From: an uncultured Pelagibacteraceae bacterium
GTDB lineage: Bacteria; Pseudomonadota; Alphaproteobacteria; Pelagibacterales; Pelagibacteraceae
NCBI GenBank assembly: GCA_902596185.1
Contig: CACJSX010000004.1
Location: 1-57,889, forward strand
Reading direction: 5' to 3'
Length of the DNA: 57,889 nucleotides
Shown: positions 1 through 10,130 of the stretch, in pieces
How positions within the stretch are numbered: the first letter of the stretch is position 1
How the letters are laid out: each line of letters opens with the position of its first letter
Made by a program: the position numbers and the translations under genes
The notes under the pieces: generated by a model
Databases searched by the model: none
The model's input: the letters and a program-made list of their open reading frames with translations, nothing else
What the model was told of the DNA's origin: nothing

Positions 1-1
1 G

Positions 2-931
2 CTTAATACTATTTTAGTTTCTGTAATTGGAATTATTATTGCTACAATTTTAGGAGTTATAGTTGGTGTTGCAAGACTTTCTCCAAATTATTTAATAAAT
101 CAGTTCGCTGCTTTTTATGTGGAATTTTTTAGAAATATCCCATTACTTTTACAAATATTTTTTTGGTATTTTGCTGCTTTAAGAGCTTTACCTTTGCCTC
201 AGGATGCAGATGCGATGTTGGGTGTTTTTTTCTTAACGATTAAAGGTTTATATGTTCCAGCGTTTATTTGGGAAAATCTTAATGTTTTCTTATATTCAAT
301 AATTGCAGCAATAGTTGCAATTGTTGTAATCAGAATTCATGCAAGAAAAGTTCAAGAAACACAAGGTAAACAGTTACCAGTTTTTTGGATATCTATAGGT
401 TTAATTTTTATTTTGCCTTTACTAAGTTTTTTAATAGGGGGAGTAAATCTTTCTTTTGAAATACCAAAATTAAAACAATTAGCTACAACTTCATTCAAAT
501 ATGAAGGTGGAATAAGTTTACCCCCCGAATTAATAGCTTTAACTTTATCGTTGGCATTATATACAGCAACTTTTATTGCTGAGTGTGTAAGAGCTGGAAT
601 TCAAGGTGTAGGAAAAGGTCAAAAAGAAGCGGCTGCATCAATTGGATTAAATCCTAACCAAGTTTTAAAATTAGTTGTTATGCCTCAAGCATTAAGAATT
701 ATTATTCCACCAACAACAAACCAATATTTAAATTTAACTAAGAATTCTTCATTAGCTGCTGCTATTGCTTATCCTGACCTAGTACTAGTTTTTGCGGGAA
801 CAGCATTAATGCAAACCGGTAAAGCGATTGAAATAGTTTCAATAACAATGCTTACTTATTTGAGCTTAAGTATTTCAATTTCAATTCTTATGAATTGGTA
901 CAACAAAAAAATTGCTATTAAGGAAAAATAA
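2..931 (+). CDS. aapQ: AapQ/BztB-type amino-acid ABC transporter permease (5' partial)
   Basis: Inner-membrane permease of a general polar amino-acid importer (AapJQMP/BztABCD family). The frame is open from the left edge, and the residues before the first Met (nt 119) continue the family sequence (ATILGVIVGVARLSPN, then YVEFFRNIPLLLQIFFWYF). The true start is therefore outside the window; about 309 residues are visible of a family length near 400. The cytoplasmic EAA loop (EAAASIGL, then PQALRIIIPP) lies at about nt 620-720. The stop is followed directly by the next permease gene. The periplasmic binding protein gene aapJ is expected just upstream but cannot be seen. Confidence 0.93.
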   Translation, partial: LNTILVSVIGIIIATILGVIVGVARLSPNYLINQFAAFYVEFFRNIPLLLQIFFWYFAALRALPLPQDADAMLGVFFLTIKGLYVPAFIWENLNVFLYSIIAAIVAIVVIRIHARKVQETQGKQLPVFWISIGLIFILPLLSFLIGGVNLSFEIPKLKQLATTSFKYEGGISLPPELIALTLSLALYTATFIAECVRAGIQGVGKGQKEAAASIGLNPNQVLKLVVMPQALRIIIPPTTNQYLNLTKNSSLAAAIAYPDLVLVFAGTALMQTGKAIEIVSITMLTYLSLSISISILMNWYNKKIAIKEK

Positions 932-2374
932 ATGTCAAAAATTAATTTTTTAAAACCAGATAAAGATAATTTGACTACCTTTTTATACATGGGTTCATTT
1001 TTATTTGTTATTAGTGTTATTGATGTTTTTCTTAATTCATTCTTTAGTTTAAACATCACTGGATTTTTACCTGCATCATTCAGCTTTATAATTCCAATTA
1101 TATTAGGTTTTATAGGACTGTATTTTATTAGAATTGAACACAGTGGTAATAAATTTCTAGATCAAGTGAATAAAAATATCAATACAAGTAATTTTAATGC
1201 AATCTTATCCCTACTAATTATTTTTATAATTATTAAATCAATACCACCAGTTTTAAGTTGGTTTGTGATTGATGCAAGTTTTGCTGGTGATAGTAAAGAT
1301 GTTTGCTCAGGCACTGGTGCTTGTTGGACTTACATTAAAGTCTGGTTTAGAAGATTTATGTATGGAATGTATCCAAATGCTGAGCAGTGGAGAATAAATT
1401 TATCTTTTATTGCTTTGGCTCTTTTAGGTTCTGTAGGATATTTTGCTACAGAAAAATTTAAAAAATATTTAACTTTATATTATGTTGTAATTTATCCATT
1501 TATAGCATTCTTATTTATTTTCTTTTTTATATCTGGTGGTCCTATATTTTTTGACTTTTCTTATGGAATAATCGCAGCAGTAATTTCAATAATTATTGGT
1601 TTCTTTATTCCAAGTAAATTTAAATTTTATTATTTTATATTTGTGCCAATCACTCTTTATATTGCTTTAAAATATTTCATCTTTTACGAGGAATTAATTG
1701 AACTAGGTAAACTTGATGGATTAAATTGGGTCGAAACTGGAGCTTGGGGAGGATTATCACTTACATTTATAATTTCATTTTTCTGTTTAATTTTCTGTTT
1801 TCCGATAGGAATGGCATTTGCACTAGGCAGAAGATCAGATTTTCCACTAATAAGATATATATCAATTGGGTTTATTGAATTTTGGAGAGGTGTTCCGTTA
1901 ATTACAGTTTTATTTATGTCTGCTGTGATGTTTCCAATGTTTTTACCTGCAGATTTTTTTATAGATAAATTGGTGAGATGTATAATAGCTATTTCTTTAT
2001 TTGAAGCAGCTTATGTTGCTGAAGTTATTAGAGGAGGTTTACAAGCATTACCACGTGGTCAATACGAAGCTGCAAAATCATTAGGTATGGGTTATTGGAG
2101 AATGCATATATTCGTAATTCTTCCTCAAGCTTTAAAATTAGTAATTCCAGGTATTGCTAATACTTTTTTAGCTCTAGTTAAAGATACTCCTCTAATATTT
2201 GTAGTTGGTTTACTTGAAATAGTAGGAATGTTAAATTTAGCCAAAACTAATCCAGAGTGGTTAGGTTTTGCTATGGAAGGCTATGTTTTTGCTGCAATAA
2301 TTTTCTGGATTATTTGTTATGCAATGAGTAAGTATAGCTATAATCTAGAACAGAAATATAAAACAGAGCGATAA
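932..2374 (+). CDS. aapM: AapM/BztC-type amino-acid ABC transporter permease
   Basis: Second permease of the same importer, 480 aa, longer than most AapM proteins (about 380-430) because of an extended hydrophobic N-terminal half. Many membrane segments are evident. The C-terminal part carries the EAA loop (YEAAKSLGMGYWRMHIF, then PQALKLVIPG) that contacts the ATPase. It starts on the base after the aapQ stop and ends 3 bp before aapP, so the three genes form one operon. Pairing of two unequal permeases with one ATPase is characteristic of the Aap/Bzt family, which takes up glutamate, aspartate and other polar amino acids. The exact substrate cannot be read from sequence. Confidence 0.93.
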   Translation: MSKINFLKPDKDNLTTFLYMGSFLFVISVIDVFLNSFFSLNITGFLPASFSFIIPIILGFIGLYFIRIEHSGNKFLDQVNKNINTSNFNAILSLLIIFIIIKSIPPVLSWFVIDASFAGDSKDVCSGTGACWTYIKVWFRRFMYGMYPNAEQWRINLSFIALALLGSVGYFATEKFKKYLTLYYVVIYPFIAFLFIFFFISGGPIFFDFSYGIIAAVISIIIGFFIPSKFKFYYFIFVPITLYIALKYFIFYEELIELGKLDGLNWVETGAWGGLSLTFIISFFCLIFCFPIGMAFALGRRSDFPLIRYISIGFIEFWRGVPLITVLFMSAVMFPMFLPADFFIDKLVRCIIAISLFEAAYVAEVIRGGLQALPRGQYEAAKSLGMGYWRMHIFVILPQALKLVIPGIANTFLALVKDTPLIFVVGLLEIVGMLNLAKTNPEWLGFAMEGYVFAAIIFWIICYAMSKYSYNLEQKYKTER

Positions 2375-2377
2375 ATT

Positions 2378-3112
2378 ATGTCTGACAGTATTATTCAAAT
2401 AAAAAATGTAAATAAATGGTTTGGTGATTTTCAAGTTTTAAAAGATATTAATCTTGAGGTTAAACCAAAAGAAAAAATCGTTGTTTGTGGTCCATCAGGA
2501 TCAGGCAAGTCTACATTAATTAGATGCATTAATAGATTAGAAGAACATCAGCAAGGTGATATTATTGTTGATGGAAACACTTTAACAGAAGATACAAAAA
2601 ATATTGAACAAATTAGAGCAGAAGTCGGAATGGTATTTCAACAGTTTAATTTATTTCCTCATTTATCAATAGTAGATAATTGTACACTCGCACCAATTTG
2701 GGTAAAAAAAATGCCTAAAAAAGAAGCTGAAGAATTGGCTTTAAAGCATTTAGAAAGAGTTCAAATTCTTGATCAAGCACATAAATTTCCTGGTCAATTA
2801 TCAGGTGGTCAACAACAAAGAGTTGCTATAGCTAGAGCTCTTTGTATGGAACCTAAAATAATGTTATTCGATGAGCCTACATCAGCCCTAGATCCAGAAA
2901 TGATTAAAGAAGTTTTAGATGTAATGGTTGATTTAGCAAACCAAGGTATGACTATGATAGTTGTTACCCACGAGATGGGATTTGCTAAAGAGGTAGCTGA
3001 TGAGGTTATTTTTATGGATGAAGGAATGATTGTTGAAAGAGCTGAAACTAAAGAGTTTTTTGCCAACCCTAAGAGTGATAGAACTAAGCTTTTTTTAAGT
3101 CAAATATTATAA
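2378..3112 (+). CDS. aapP: AapP/BztD-type amino-acid ABC transporter ATPase
   Basis: ATP-binding subunit, 244 aa, normal family length. Walker [10 protein letters not shown] is at 38-46, the Q-loop in [13 protein letters not shown], signature LSGGQQQR at 141-148, Walker B IMLFDEP at 161-167 and the switch His in VVTHEMG near 198. It energises import by AapQ/AapM and closes the operon. A 189-bp spacer follows before the next gene. Confidence 0.95.
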   Translation: MSDSIIQIKNVNKWFGDFQVLKDINLEVKPKEKIVVCGPSGSGKSTLIRCINRLEEHQQGDIIVDGNTLTEDTKNIEQIRAEVGMVFQQFNLFPHLSIVDNCTLAPIWVKKMPKKEAEELALKHLERVQILDQAHKFPGQLSGGQQQRVAIARALCMEPKIMLFDEPTSALDPEMIKEVLDVMVDLANQGMTMIVVTHEMGFAKEVADEVIFMDEGMIVERAETKEFFANPKSDRTKLFLSQIL

Positions 3113-3186
3113 AAAATATATAATTTTAAAGCAATAAATTCATATTAACACAATTGAAATATGTTTGTTTTGCATCCAACTAATGC

Positions 3187-3296
3187 TTGACACTATTTGG
3201 GTTTTTTTAAATTTCTCATAAAAAATAATAAATTTTTCTATTGCAGTAACATTAATAAATCTGTTCAATAGGATTTTAAAATTTAATTAAGAGGGG
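3187..3296 (+). promoter_or_regulatory. Possible promoter element and strong Shine-Dalgarno before the XRE regulator
   Basis: The 189-bp spacer after aapP holds a consensus-like TTGACA at 3187-3192 followed by a T-rich run, but no clear TATAAT at 16-18 bp. A strong GAGGGG Shine-Dalgarno at 3291-3296 sits 5 nt before the ATG, better than most ribosome sites in this window. The promoter call is weak; the ribosome site is clear. Confidence 0.3.
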
Positions 3297-3301
3297 TCTT
3301 A

Positions 3302-3673
3302 ATGGAAGATAATTTCAATAAACACTTAGGCAATAAGCTAAAGTTAAGAAGATTAGCTTTGGGTTTGACGCAAACAAAAGTAGCAAAAGCTATAAACGTT
3401 ACATTTCAACAAATTCAAAAATATGAAAAAGGTACTAATGGAGTAAGTTCAATTAGACTACTTCAACTTTCGAATTATTTAAAAGTACCTATTAATTATT
3501 TCTTTGAAGATTTTTCTGAATATTTGGTAAATCTAGAAAAATCACAAGAAGGTCACATGAATGTTAATTATAATTTTTTAGTAAAATTATATTCAGAACT
3601 TAATGCTGATCAGAAACTGAAATTTAATAAATCTTTACAAATATCAGCATCAGGAATTTCAAAAGCAGTTTAA
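3302..3673 (+). CDS. XRE/Cro-CI family transcriptional regulator
   Basis: Small DNA-binding protein, 123 aa. An HTH_3 domain fills about residues 10-66, with the recognition helix near 34-43 (FQQIQKYEKG) and the typical GLTQTKVAKA turn. The C-terminal 50 residues are helical with no recognisable sensor domain. This type (LRxRRxxxGxTQ..., FQQIQKYE) is widespread in Alphaproteobacteria as a single-copy regulator. Its target cannot be inferred; it stands alone between the amino-acid importer and two tRNAs, with its own leader and a strong Shine-Dalgarno. Confidence 0.85.
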   Translation: MEDNFNKHLGNKLKLRRLALGLTQTKVAKAINVTFQQIQKYEKGTNGVSSIRLLQLSNYLKVPINYFFEDFSEYLVNLEKSQEGHMNVNYNFLVKLYSELNADQKLKFNKSLQISASGISKAV

Positions 3674-3726
3674 AATTAATTTGTAACTGACCCCATATTA
3701 ATTTTTTAAATTTATTTGATTTTTTT

Positions 3727-3802
3727 TGGCTCCTCGGGCAGGACTCGAACCTGCGACCAATTGATTAACAGTCAACTGCTCTACCAACTGAGCTACCGAG
3801 GA
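3727..3802 (-). tRNA. tRNA-Asn (GTT)
   Basis: Cloverleaf read on the minus strand: acceptor TCCTCGG/CCGAGGA, D arm with GCTCAGTTGGTAGAGC, anticodon loop CTGTTAA giving GTT, T arm with GGTTCGAGTC. The 3' CCA is encoded (discriminator G). It lies 50 nt downstream of tRNA-Cys on the same strand, so both are probably one transcript. Confidence 0.96.
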
Positions 3803-3852
3803 ATTTAAAAAAGCCAACTTACTTTTTTTTATAACTAAAACAAGAATTTTTT

Positions 3853-3926
3853 TGGAGGCAACGCCCGGAATCGAACCGGGATACAAGGATTTGCAATCCT
3901 CTGCGTAACCATTCCGCCACGTTGCC
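3853..3926 (-). tRNA. tRNA-Cys (GCA)
   Basis: Minus-strand cloverleaf: acceptor GGCAACG/CGTTGCC, anticodon loop with GCA, T arm GGTTCGATTCC, discriminator T and encoded CCA. It precedes tRNA-Asn in the transcript. Confidence 0.96.
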
Positions 3927-3959
3927 ATCTTATTTTTAGCTAATAGCTACAGATGCCTT

Positions 3960-3987
3960 TTTATATTAAATTTTTTCTATTAGTCTA
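3960..3987 (-). promoter_or_regulatory. Candidate promoter for tRNA-Cys/tRNA-Asn
   Basis: On the minus strand TAGACT (3982-3987) and TATAAA (3960-3965) are 16 bp apart, and the start point would lie about 25-30 nt before the tRNA-Cys 5' end. Placement fits, but the -35 match is imperfect and the region is AT-rich. Confidence 0.35.
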
Positions 3988-4050
3988 TTAAATAACGATC
4001 CAAATTGATTATTGTTAATTTAGATTATTAAATTATAAACTTTAACATCA

Positions 4051-6678
4051 ATGAGTAGCGATAAATATATACATTCTGATGTAGAAAATAGAATTTATTC
4101 CTATTGGGAAAAAAATGGTCTTTTTAAACCTAAAGAAAATTCAAAAAAATTCTCAATTGTAATTCCTCCACCTAATGTGACAGGTAGTTTACATATGGGT
4201 CATGCGCTTAATAATTCTATTCAAGATTTATTAGTTCGTTACCACAGAATGAATAATTTTGAAACTTTATGGCAACCAGGTACAGACCATGCAGGAATTG
4301 CCACACAGGCTTTAGTAGAAAAAAAATTAACTTCTGAAAAAATTGATAAAAATGAAATTGGTAGAGATAAATTTATTGAAAAAGTTTGGGAATGGAAAGA
4401 GCAATATGGTGACATAATTATTAATCAATTAAAAAAACTTGGTTGCTCTTGTGATTGGTCAAGAAATGCTTTCACCATGGATGAGAATTTATCCAAATCA
4501 GTAATTAAAGTTTTTGTAGATCTTTACAACAAAGGTCTAATTTACAAAGATAAGAAATTAGTTAATTGGGATACAGTTTTAAAAACAGCTATTTCAGACC
4601 TAGAAGTAGATCAAAGAGAGGTGAATTCTAAAATTTATTACATCAGATATCCAATAGATGGGACTGAAGAATTCATTACAATTGCAACAACAAGACCCGA
4701 AACCATGCTTGGTGATACTGCAATAGCTGTAAACCCAAATGATGAAAGATTTAAATCCTTTGTAGGAAAAAAAGTGACCATCCCAATTGTTGGAAGAAAA
4801 ATAAAAATTATAGAAGATGATTATGCAGATCCTGAACAAGGAACAGGAGCATTAAAAATAACTCCAGCTCATGATTTTAATGACTATGATGTTGGTCAAA
4901 GAAACAATCTTGAAATAATTAATATTTTTACTGAAGCTGGTAAAATAAATGAAAATGCTCCTCAGCATTTTATAGGTCTAGATAGGTTTGAAGCTAGAAA
5001 AAAAATTTTAAAAGAGCTTAAAGAAAAAGAATATTTTGTAAAAGAAGAAAAAATTAAAAATAAAGTTCCTTATGGAGATAGATCTAATTCAATAATCGAA
5101 CCTTTCTTAACAGAACAATGGTTTGCCGATGCTGGTAAATTATCTATTAAAGCAAAAGAAGTTGTTAATTCAAAAAAAACAAATTTCTTTCCTGAGAATT
5201 GGTCGAAAACTTATTTTCAATGGATGGATAATATTGAGCCATGGTGTATATCAAGACAGCTTTGGTGGGGACATCAAATACCTGCATGGTATGGTCCTGA
5301 TAAAAAAATTTTTGTTGCAGAAAATGAAGATGAAGCGAAACTTCAGGCTAAAAAACTTTACGGTAAAGACGTTGAATTAAATCGTGATCCAGATGTTTTA
5401 GATACTTGGTTTTCATCTGGCTTATGGCCTTTTGCAACACTTGGTTGGCCTGATGATAATAAATATGTAGATAAATTTTATCCAACATCAGTTTTAGTTA
5501 CAGGTTTTGATATTATATTTTTCTGGGTAGCTAGAATGATTATGTTTGGTACAGAGTTTTTAAACAAAGAACCATTTAAAGATATTTATGTTCATGCATT
5601 AGTTCGAGATGAGAAGGGACAGAAAATGTCTAAATCAAAAGGAAATGTAATTGATCCTTTAGATTTAATTGAAAAATATAGTGCAGATGCACTTAGATTT
5701 ACTTTGTTATCAATGGCCTCACCAGGTACAGATGTTAAGCTTTCTGAGGATAGAGTAAAAGGTTATAGAAATTTTTTAAATAAATTATGGAATGCAAATA
5801 ATTTTTTAATCACTAATGAATGTGATTTTAAGGATATCGATAATATTCCAAGTCTAAATGTAAATATTAACAAATGGATTTATTCAGAACTTGTTGAAAC
5901 TAAAAATAAGATAGAAAAAAACCTAGAAGATTATAGGTTTGATGAAGCTGCTAAAAATGCCTATCAATTTACGTGGCATTCTTATTGTGATTGGTATTTA
6001 GAACTATCAAAAACTATACTCTTTTCAGATGATGAAAAAGCTAAAGCAGAGGTTAAAAAAGTATCATCTTTTGTATTCAAACAAATTTTGATTTTACTAC
6101 ATCCTTTTATCCCTTTTGTTACTGAAGAAATTTGGCTTAACAACAAATTTGATAATAACGGTAGTGATTATTTGATGCTTAAAAATTGGTTATCAGGCAA
6201 AATAAATAAGGACAGCAGTACGGAACAGGTTGAAAATATCATTAACATTATTTCAGAGATTAGATCATTTAAAAATGAGCTTAATGTAAGTCCAGGTTCA
6301 TTTATTGATGTATCAATAAGTAATATTAATAAAAATCAAAAAGACTTTATTAATACAAATGAAATTATTCTAAAAAAACTTGGGAGAATTAATAGTATCC
6401 TAGATAAAGATTTAGATAAACCAGCCGCTACAATGGTTGTTTCTGGGGATTTGTTTAAGATTTATTTTGATAAAGACGTTGATTTAAAATTAATTAAAGA
6501 AAATTTAACAAATAAACAAAGCAGATTAGAGCAAGAGATGAAAAAAATATCTCAAAGATTAGAAAATAAAAGTTTCGTAGATCGTGCTCCAAAAGAGATT
6601 GTTGAACAAGAAAAAAATAATTATAATAATTTAAAGAATGATATTGAGAAAATATCAATAACAATAAAGGGTATATAA
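4051..6678 (+). CDS. valS: Valyl-tRNA synthetase
   Basis: Charges tRNA-Val in the cytoplasm; class I synthetase, 875 aa, normal length. The HIGH motif is HMGH at 48-51 and KMSKS is at 525-529. The editing (CP1) domain contains the [15 protein letters not shown] block, and the C-terminus has the tRNA-binding coiled coil (about 810-870). Its stop overlaps the ilvD start (TAATG). Coupling of valS with the valine-pathway enzyme ilvD makes biological sense. Confidence 0.97.
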   Translation: MSSDKYIHSDVENRIYSYWEKNGLFKPKENSKKFSIVIPPPNVTGSLHMGHALNNSIQDLLVRYHRMNNFETLWQPGTDHAGIATQALVEKKLTSEKIDKNEIGRDKFIEKVWEWKEQYGDIIINQLKKLGCSCDWSRNAFTMDENLSKSVIKVFVDLYNKGLIYKDKKLVNWDTVLKTAISDLEVDQREVNSKIYYIRYPIDGTEEFITIATTRPETMLGDTAIAVNPNDERFKSFVGKKVTIPIVGRKIKIIEDDYADPEQGTGALKITPAHDFNDYDVGQRNNLEIINIFTEAGKINENAPQHFIGLDRFEARKKILKELKEKEYFVKEEKIKNKVPYGDRSNSIIEPFLTEQWFADAGKLSIKAKEVVNSKKTNFFPENWSKTYFQWMDNIEPWCISRQLWWGHQIPAWYGPDKKIFVAENEDEAKLQAKKLYGKDVELNRDPDVLDTWFSSGLWPFATLGWPDDNKYVDKFYPTSVLVTGFDIIFFWVARMIMFGTEFLNKEPFKDIYVHALVRDEKGQKMSKSKGNVIDPLDLIEKYSADALRFTLLSMASPGTDVKLSEDRVKGYRNFLNKLWNANNFLITNECDFKDIDNIPSLNVNINKWIYSELVETKNKIEKNLEDYRFDEAAKNAYQFTWHSYCDWYLELSKTILFSDDEKAKAEVKKVSSFVFKQILILLHPFIPFVTEEIWLNNKFDNNGSDYLMLKNWLSGKINKDSSTEQVENIINIISEIRSFKNELNVSPGSFIDVSISNINKNQKDFINTNEIILKKLGRINSILDKDLDKPAATMVVSGDLFKIYFDKDVDLKLIKENLTNKQSRLEQEMKKISQRLENKSFVDRAPKEIVEQEKNNYNNLKNDIEKISITIKGI

Positions 6679-8396
6679 TGGCTAAATTCAATAAAAAGAA
6701 ACTTCCTAGTAGACATACATCATTAGGAGCAGACAGAGCTCCACATAGATCGTTTTATTATGCCATGGGCGAAACTGAGAAAGATGTAGCAAAACCTTTT
6801 GTTGGCGTCGTTTCCACATGGAATGAGGCCGCTCCTTGTAATATTGCGCTAATGAGACAAGCTCAATCAGTTAAAAAAGGAGTTAGAGCTAATGGTGGAA
6901 CTCCAAGAGAATTTTGCACAATTACTGTAACTGACGGTATAGCGATGGGTCATGAAGGAATGAAGTCTTCATTGATATCTAGAGAAGTAATTGCAGATTC
7001 AGCTGAACTTACTGTTAGAGGCCATTGTTATGATGCTTTAGTTGGTATTGCAGGATGTGATAAATCCTTACCAGGTCTAATGATGTCTATGGTTAGATTA
7101 AATGTACCAAGTGTATTTATATATGGTGGATCAATTCTTCCAGGGAGATACAAAGGTAAAGACGTAACAGTAGTAGATGTATTTGAAGCAGTTGGTAAAC
7201 ATTCTTCAGGTAAAATGTCAGCTGCAGAATTAAGAAAATTAGAATTAGTTGCTTGTCCAAGTGCAGGTGCTTGTGGTGGACAATTTACAGCAAATACAAT
7301 GGCATGCGTATCAGAAGCAATTGGATTAGCATTACCTTACTCAGCAGGAACTCCAGCTCCTTATGAAGAAAGAGATAAATATGCAAAGGCTAGTGGCAAA
7401 ATGGTTATGAACCTTTTAAAAAAAGGAATTAAACCTAGAGATATTGTTACTAAAAAAGCATTAGAAAATGCTGCAACGATAGTTGCAGCGACAGGTGGTT
7501 CTACAAATGCAGGATTACATTTACCAGCAATTGCAAATGAAGCAGGAATTAAATTTGATTTGATGGATGTTGCTAAAATTTTTAAAAGAACACCTTATCT
7601 CGCAGATTTAAAACCAGGTGGAAAATATGTTGCAAAAGATATGTGGTTAGCAGGTGGTGTACCAATGTTGTTAAAAACTTTATATGAGGGTGGTTATATT
7701 CACGGTGATTGCATGACTGCTACTGGAAAAACTATGAAAGAAAATTTAAAAAGTATTAAATTTAATCCAAAACAAAAAGTAATGAGATCTTATAAAAATC
7801 CATTATCACCAACAGGAGGAGTTGTTGGATTAAAAGGAAACTTAGCTCCAGAAGGTGCAATTGTTAAAGTTGCTGGACTTAAAAAATTACAATTCACAGG
7901 TAAAGCAAGATGCTTTGATAATGAAGAAAGCGCAATGAAAGCTGTTCAAAGCAGAAAGTATAATGATGGTGATGTAATTATAATTAGATACGAAGGACCA
8001 GTAGGAGGTCCAGGTATGAGAGAAATGTTATCGACAACAGGTGCAATTTACGGACAGGGAAAAGGGGAGAAAGTAGCTCTTATTACTGATGGTAGGTTCT
8101 CTGGAGCCACAAGAGGCTTTTGTGTGGGTCACGTGGGCCCTGAGGCCGCTCTAGGGGGTCCTATAGGCCTATTACGTACAGGTGATATCATTGATATAGA
8201 TGCCAAAAAGGGAACGATTAATGTAAGACTTTCTAAAAAAGAAATGGCTGCAAGAAAAAAGAAATGGAAAGCTAGAAAATCAGATTTTGGATCAGGTACT
8301 TTATGGAAATATGCGCAAACAGTTGGACCTGCATATTTAGGAGCACCAACACATCCAGGTAAGAAAAAAGAAGTTAAAGATTATTCAGAGATTTAA
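6678..8396 (+). CDS. ilvD: Dihydroxy-acid dehydratase
   Basis: Dehydrates 2,3-dihydroxy-isovalerate and -methylvalerate to the keto acids of valine, isoleucine and leucine synthesis; Fe-S enzyme, 572 aa. Candidate cluster cysteines are C54 (APCNIAL), C127 (GCDKSLPG) and C199 ([10 protein letters not shown]), matching the three-Cys pattern of [2Fe-2S] DHADs. The C-terminal [10 protein letters not shown] block is present. Nt 8089-8185, encoding that block, is unusually GC-rich for this window. The gene overlaps valS and the following gene by 1 bp each. Confidence 0.97.
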   Translation: MAKFNKKKLPSRHTSLGADRAPHRSFYYAMGETEKDVAKPFVGVVSTWNEAAPCNIALMRQAQSVKKGVRANGGTPREFCTITVTDGIAMGHEGMKSSLISREVIADSAELTVRGHCYDALVGIAGCDKSLPGLMMSMVRLNVPSVFIYGGSILPGRYKGKDVTVVDVFEAVGKHSSGKMSAAELRKLELVACPSAGACGGQFTANTMACVSEAIGLALPYSAGTPAPYEERDKYAKASGKMVMNLLKKGIKPRDIVTKKALENAATIVAATGGSTNAGLHLPAIANEAGIKFDLMDVAKIFKRTPYLADLKPGGKYVAKDMWLAGGVPMLLKTLYEGGYIHGDCMTATGKTMKENLKSIKFNPKQKVMRSYKNPLSPTGGVVGLKGNLAPEGAIVKVAGLKKLQFTGKARCFDNEESAMKAVQSRKYNDGDVIIIRYEGPVGGPGMREMLSTTGAIYGQGKGEKVALITDGRFSGATRGFCVGHVGPEAALGGPIGLLRTGDIIDIDAKKGTINVRLSKKEMAARKKKWKARKSDFGSGTLWKYAQTVGPAYLGAPTHPGKKKEVKDYSEI

Positions 8397-9607
8397 TGAA
8401 AATTCGCCCAGTTATTTTATGTGGTGGTGCAGGTACACGCCTTTGGACAAACACTAAAACTCATCAAGCAAAACAATTTATAGATTTTGGTAATTGGACA
8501 CTTCTTGGAAAAACTTTACAAAGAATAAAAAATGCAATTTTTGATGAACCAATTATTAGTACTAATAAAAAATATTTAAATCAGGTAAAACAACACCTTA
8601 GAAAACAAAAAATTATTAAATACAAAATAGTTTTAGAGCCAGCAAAAAGAAATACAGCACCAGCAATTTTAAGTAGCGCTTTAATTAAAGATATTCCCAA
8701 CAAACAATCAATAATGTTTTTTTCAGCCGATCATTTAATAGAAAAAACGAGTATATTTAATAAGGCTATAAATACAAATAAATCTAATTTAACAAATAAA
8801 AATATTTTTATTTTTGGAATTAAACCAAAATCACCATCAAGTGAATATGGATATTTTCTTACAAAAAAAGGTAAATTGAATATTAACAAAGTAACAAAAT
8901 TTATAGAGAAACCAAATATTGCAAAAGCAAAACAAGTTATTAAAAAAAAAGGTTATTGGAATTCAGGAATGTTTTTTATTAGAAAAGACTCAATTATTAA
9001 TAACTTTAAAGAATATCAACCTATAATTTATAGAAACTGTGTTAATGCAGTTAAAAAAGCGAAATATAAAAACAATATTTATTATTTAAATAAATCATTT
9101 TTTGTTAAAGCAACAAGCAAATCTTTTGATTACGCAATATTGGAAAAAACAAATGAAATTAATGCAATTAAATTAGATATACCTTGGTCAGATTTAGGTA
9201 GCTGGAAAGAAATTTTAAAAATGTATGATAAAAACAAGAATAAATACTTCAATAAAAACAATATTTATTTTAGACCATGGGGTAAATATACTAATTTATT
9301 TAAAGGTAAGGATTTTTTAATTAAAGAGTTATATGTCAAATCTAAAGGTATCCTAAGTTTGCAAAAACATTTTCATCGATCAGAACATTGGTTAATCACA
9401 CAAGGTCGACCAAAAATAACTCTAGATAAAAATTTTTTATATAAAAAACCAGGTGAACATATTTATATTCCTTTAGAATCTGTTCATAGAATACAAAATC
9501 CTGGAAGAAAACCGGTTAAAATAATTGAGGCTCAAGTGGGATCAATTTTAAAAGAAAGCGACATTCAACGATTTCAGGATATTTATGGAAGGGTAAAAAA
9601 TGACTAA
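8396..9607 (+). CDS. manC: Mannose-1-phosphate guanylyltransferase (type II mannose-6-P isomerase fusion)
   Basis: Makes GDP-mannose from mannose-1-P and GTP. The nucleotidyltransferase domain covers about 1-280 (GGAGTRLW at 10-17, the QAKQF pyrophosphorylase lysine, an FIEKP block, and the WNSGMFF motif). A cupin of the type II isomerase kind follows at about 290-400 (RPWGKY, HRSEHWLITQG, YIPLESVHRIQNPG). At 403 aa it is shorter than typical ManC/AlgA (about 470). It overlaps ilvD by 1 bp and the kinase gene by 8 bp, tying it to the phosphonate module; this suggests GDP-mannose feeds the glycan receiving the phosphonate. A GDP-fucose or other mannose-derived sugar is equally possible. Confidence 0.9.
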   Translation: MKIRPVILCGGAGTRLWTNTKTHQAKQFIDFGNWTLLGKTLQRIKNAIFDEPIISTNKKYLNQVKQHLRKQKIIKYKIVLEPAKRNTAPAILSSALIKDIPNKQSIMFFSADHLIEKTSIFNKAINTNKSNLTNKNIFIFGIKPKSPSSEYGYFLTKKGKLNINKVTKFIEKPNIAKAKQVIKKKGYWNSGMFFIRKDSIINNFKEYQPIIYRNCVNAVKKAKYKNNIYYLNKSFFVKATSKSFDYAILEKTNEINAIKLDIPWSDLGSWKEILKMYDKNKNKYFNKNNIYFRPWGKYTNLFKGKDFLIKELYVKSKGILSLQKHFHRSEHWLITQGRPKITLDKNFLYKKPGEHIYIPLESVHRIQNPGRKPVKIIEAQVGSILKESDIQRFQDIYGRVKND

Positions 9608-10130
9608 AAAAAAAGGTATTTTGTTTTGGATTACTGGACTCTCGGGTTCAGGTAAAACAACACTTGCAAAAAAATTATTTCCTTATGTATTGAAAAATTG
9701 TGGACCTTCAATTCATCTTGATGGAGATACTTTAAGAAAAATTTTAGATTTACATGGATATTCATTTAAAGACAGAATTGCAAATTCTGAAAAATTTACA
9801 AAAATTGCAAAGTTTTTAACTGATCAAGGAATAAATGTTGTTTTTTCTTTGGTTGGTCTAATGGATAAACCGAGGAACTGGAATAGAAAAAATATTAAAA
9901 AATATATTGAGATATATATAAAATCAGACGTAAAAAAAATAATTAGTAAAAATAAAAAAAAAATATACAAAAAAAATAAAAATATAGTAGGCGTAAATAT
10001 CAAACCACAATTTCCTAAGAAACCTGATATAATTATTGAAAATACATTTAGTAAAAATTTAGGTAATCTTGATAGAGAGCTTAGATCTAAAGTCAGTAAA
10101 TTATTAAAAAAGAAAAAATATGGCAAATGA
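9600..10130 (+). CDS. CysC-like (adenylylsulfate-kinase-like) nucleotide kinase
   Basis: P-loop kinase, 176 aa, with the APS-kinase layout: GLSGSGKT at 13-20, the LDGD-x-LR substrate motif near 40, an FKDRIANSEK block and the IEIYI strand. It is divergent: the KGLYKKAR-type segment and NFTGID loop of true CysC are replaced by a lysine-rich stretch with VGVNI. No sulfate-activation genes (cysD, cysN) are nearby. It lies inside the phosphonate cluster, overlapping manC by 8 bp and the dioxygenase gene by 11 bp. A CysC homologue in the Campylobacter phosphoramidate capsule pathway phosphorylates the 3'-OH of a CDP-type intermediate; the same job on CMP-phosphonate is my inference. Making PAPS for sulfated glycan is the alternative. 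Confidence 0.75.
   Translation: MTKKKGILFWITGLSGSGKTTLAKKLFPYVLKNCGPSIHLDGDTLRKILDLHGYSFKDRIANSEKFTKIAKFLTDQGINVVFSLVGLMDKPRNWNRKNIKKYIEIYIKSDVKKIISKNKKKIYKKNKNIVGVNIKPQFPKKPDIIIENTFSKNLGNLDRELRSKVSKLLKKKKYGK

Noticed and set aside
3698..3928. Minus-strand open frame of 76 codons
   Set aside because: It is a translation of the tRNA-Asn and tRNA-Cys genes (the familiar spurious SSVAQLVEQ-type peptide).
9824..10126. Phe/Leu-rich minus-strand frame opposite the CysC-like kinase gene
   Set aside because: Mirror image of A-rich lysine codons; no start context or family match.
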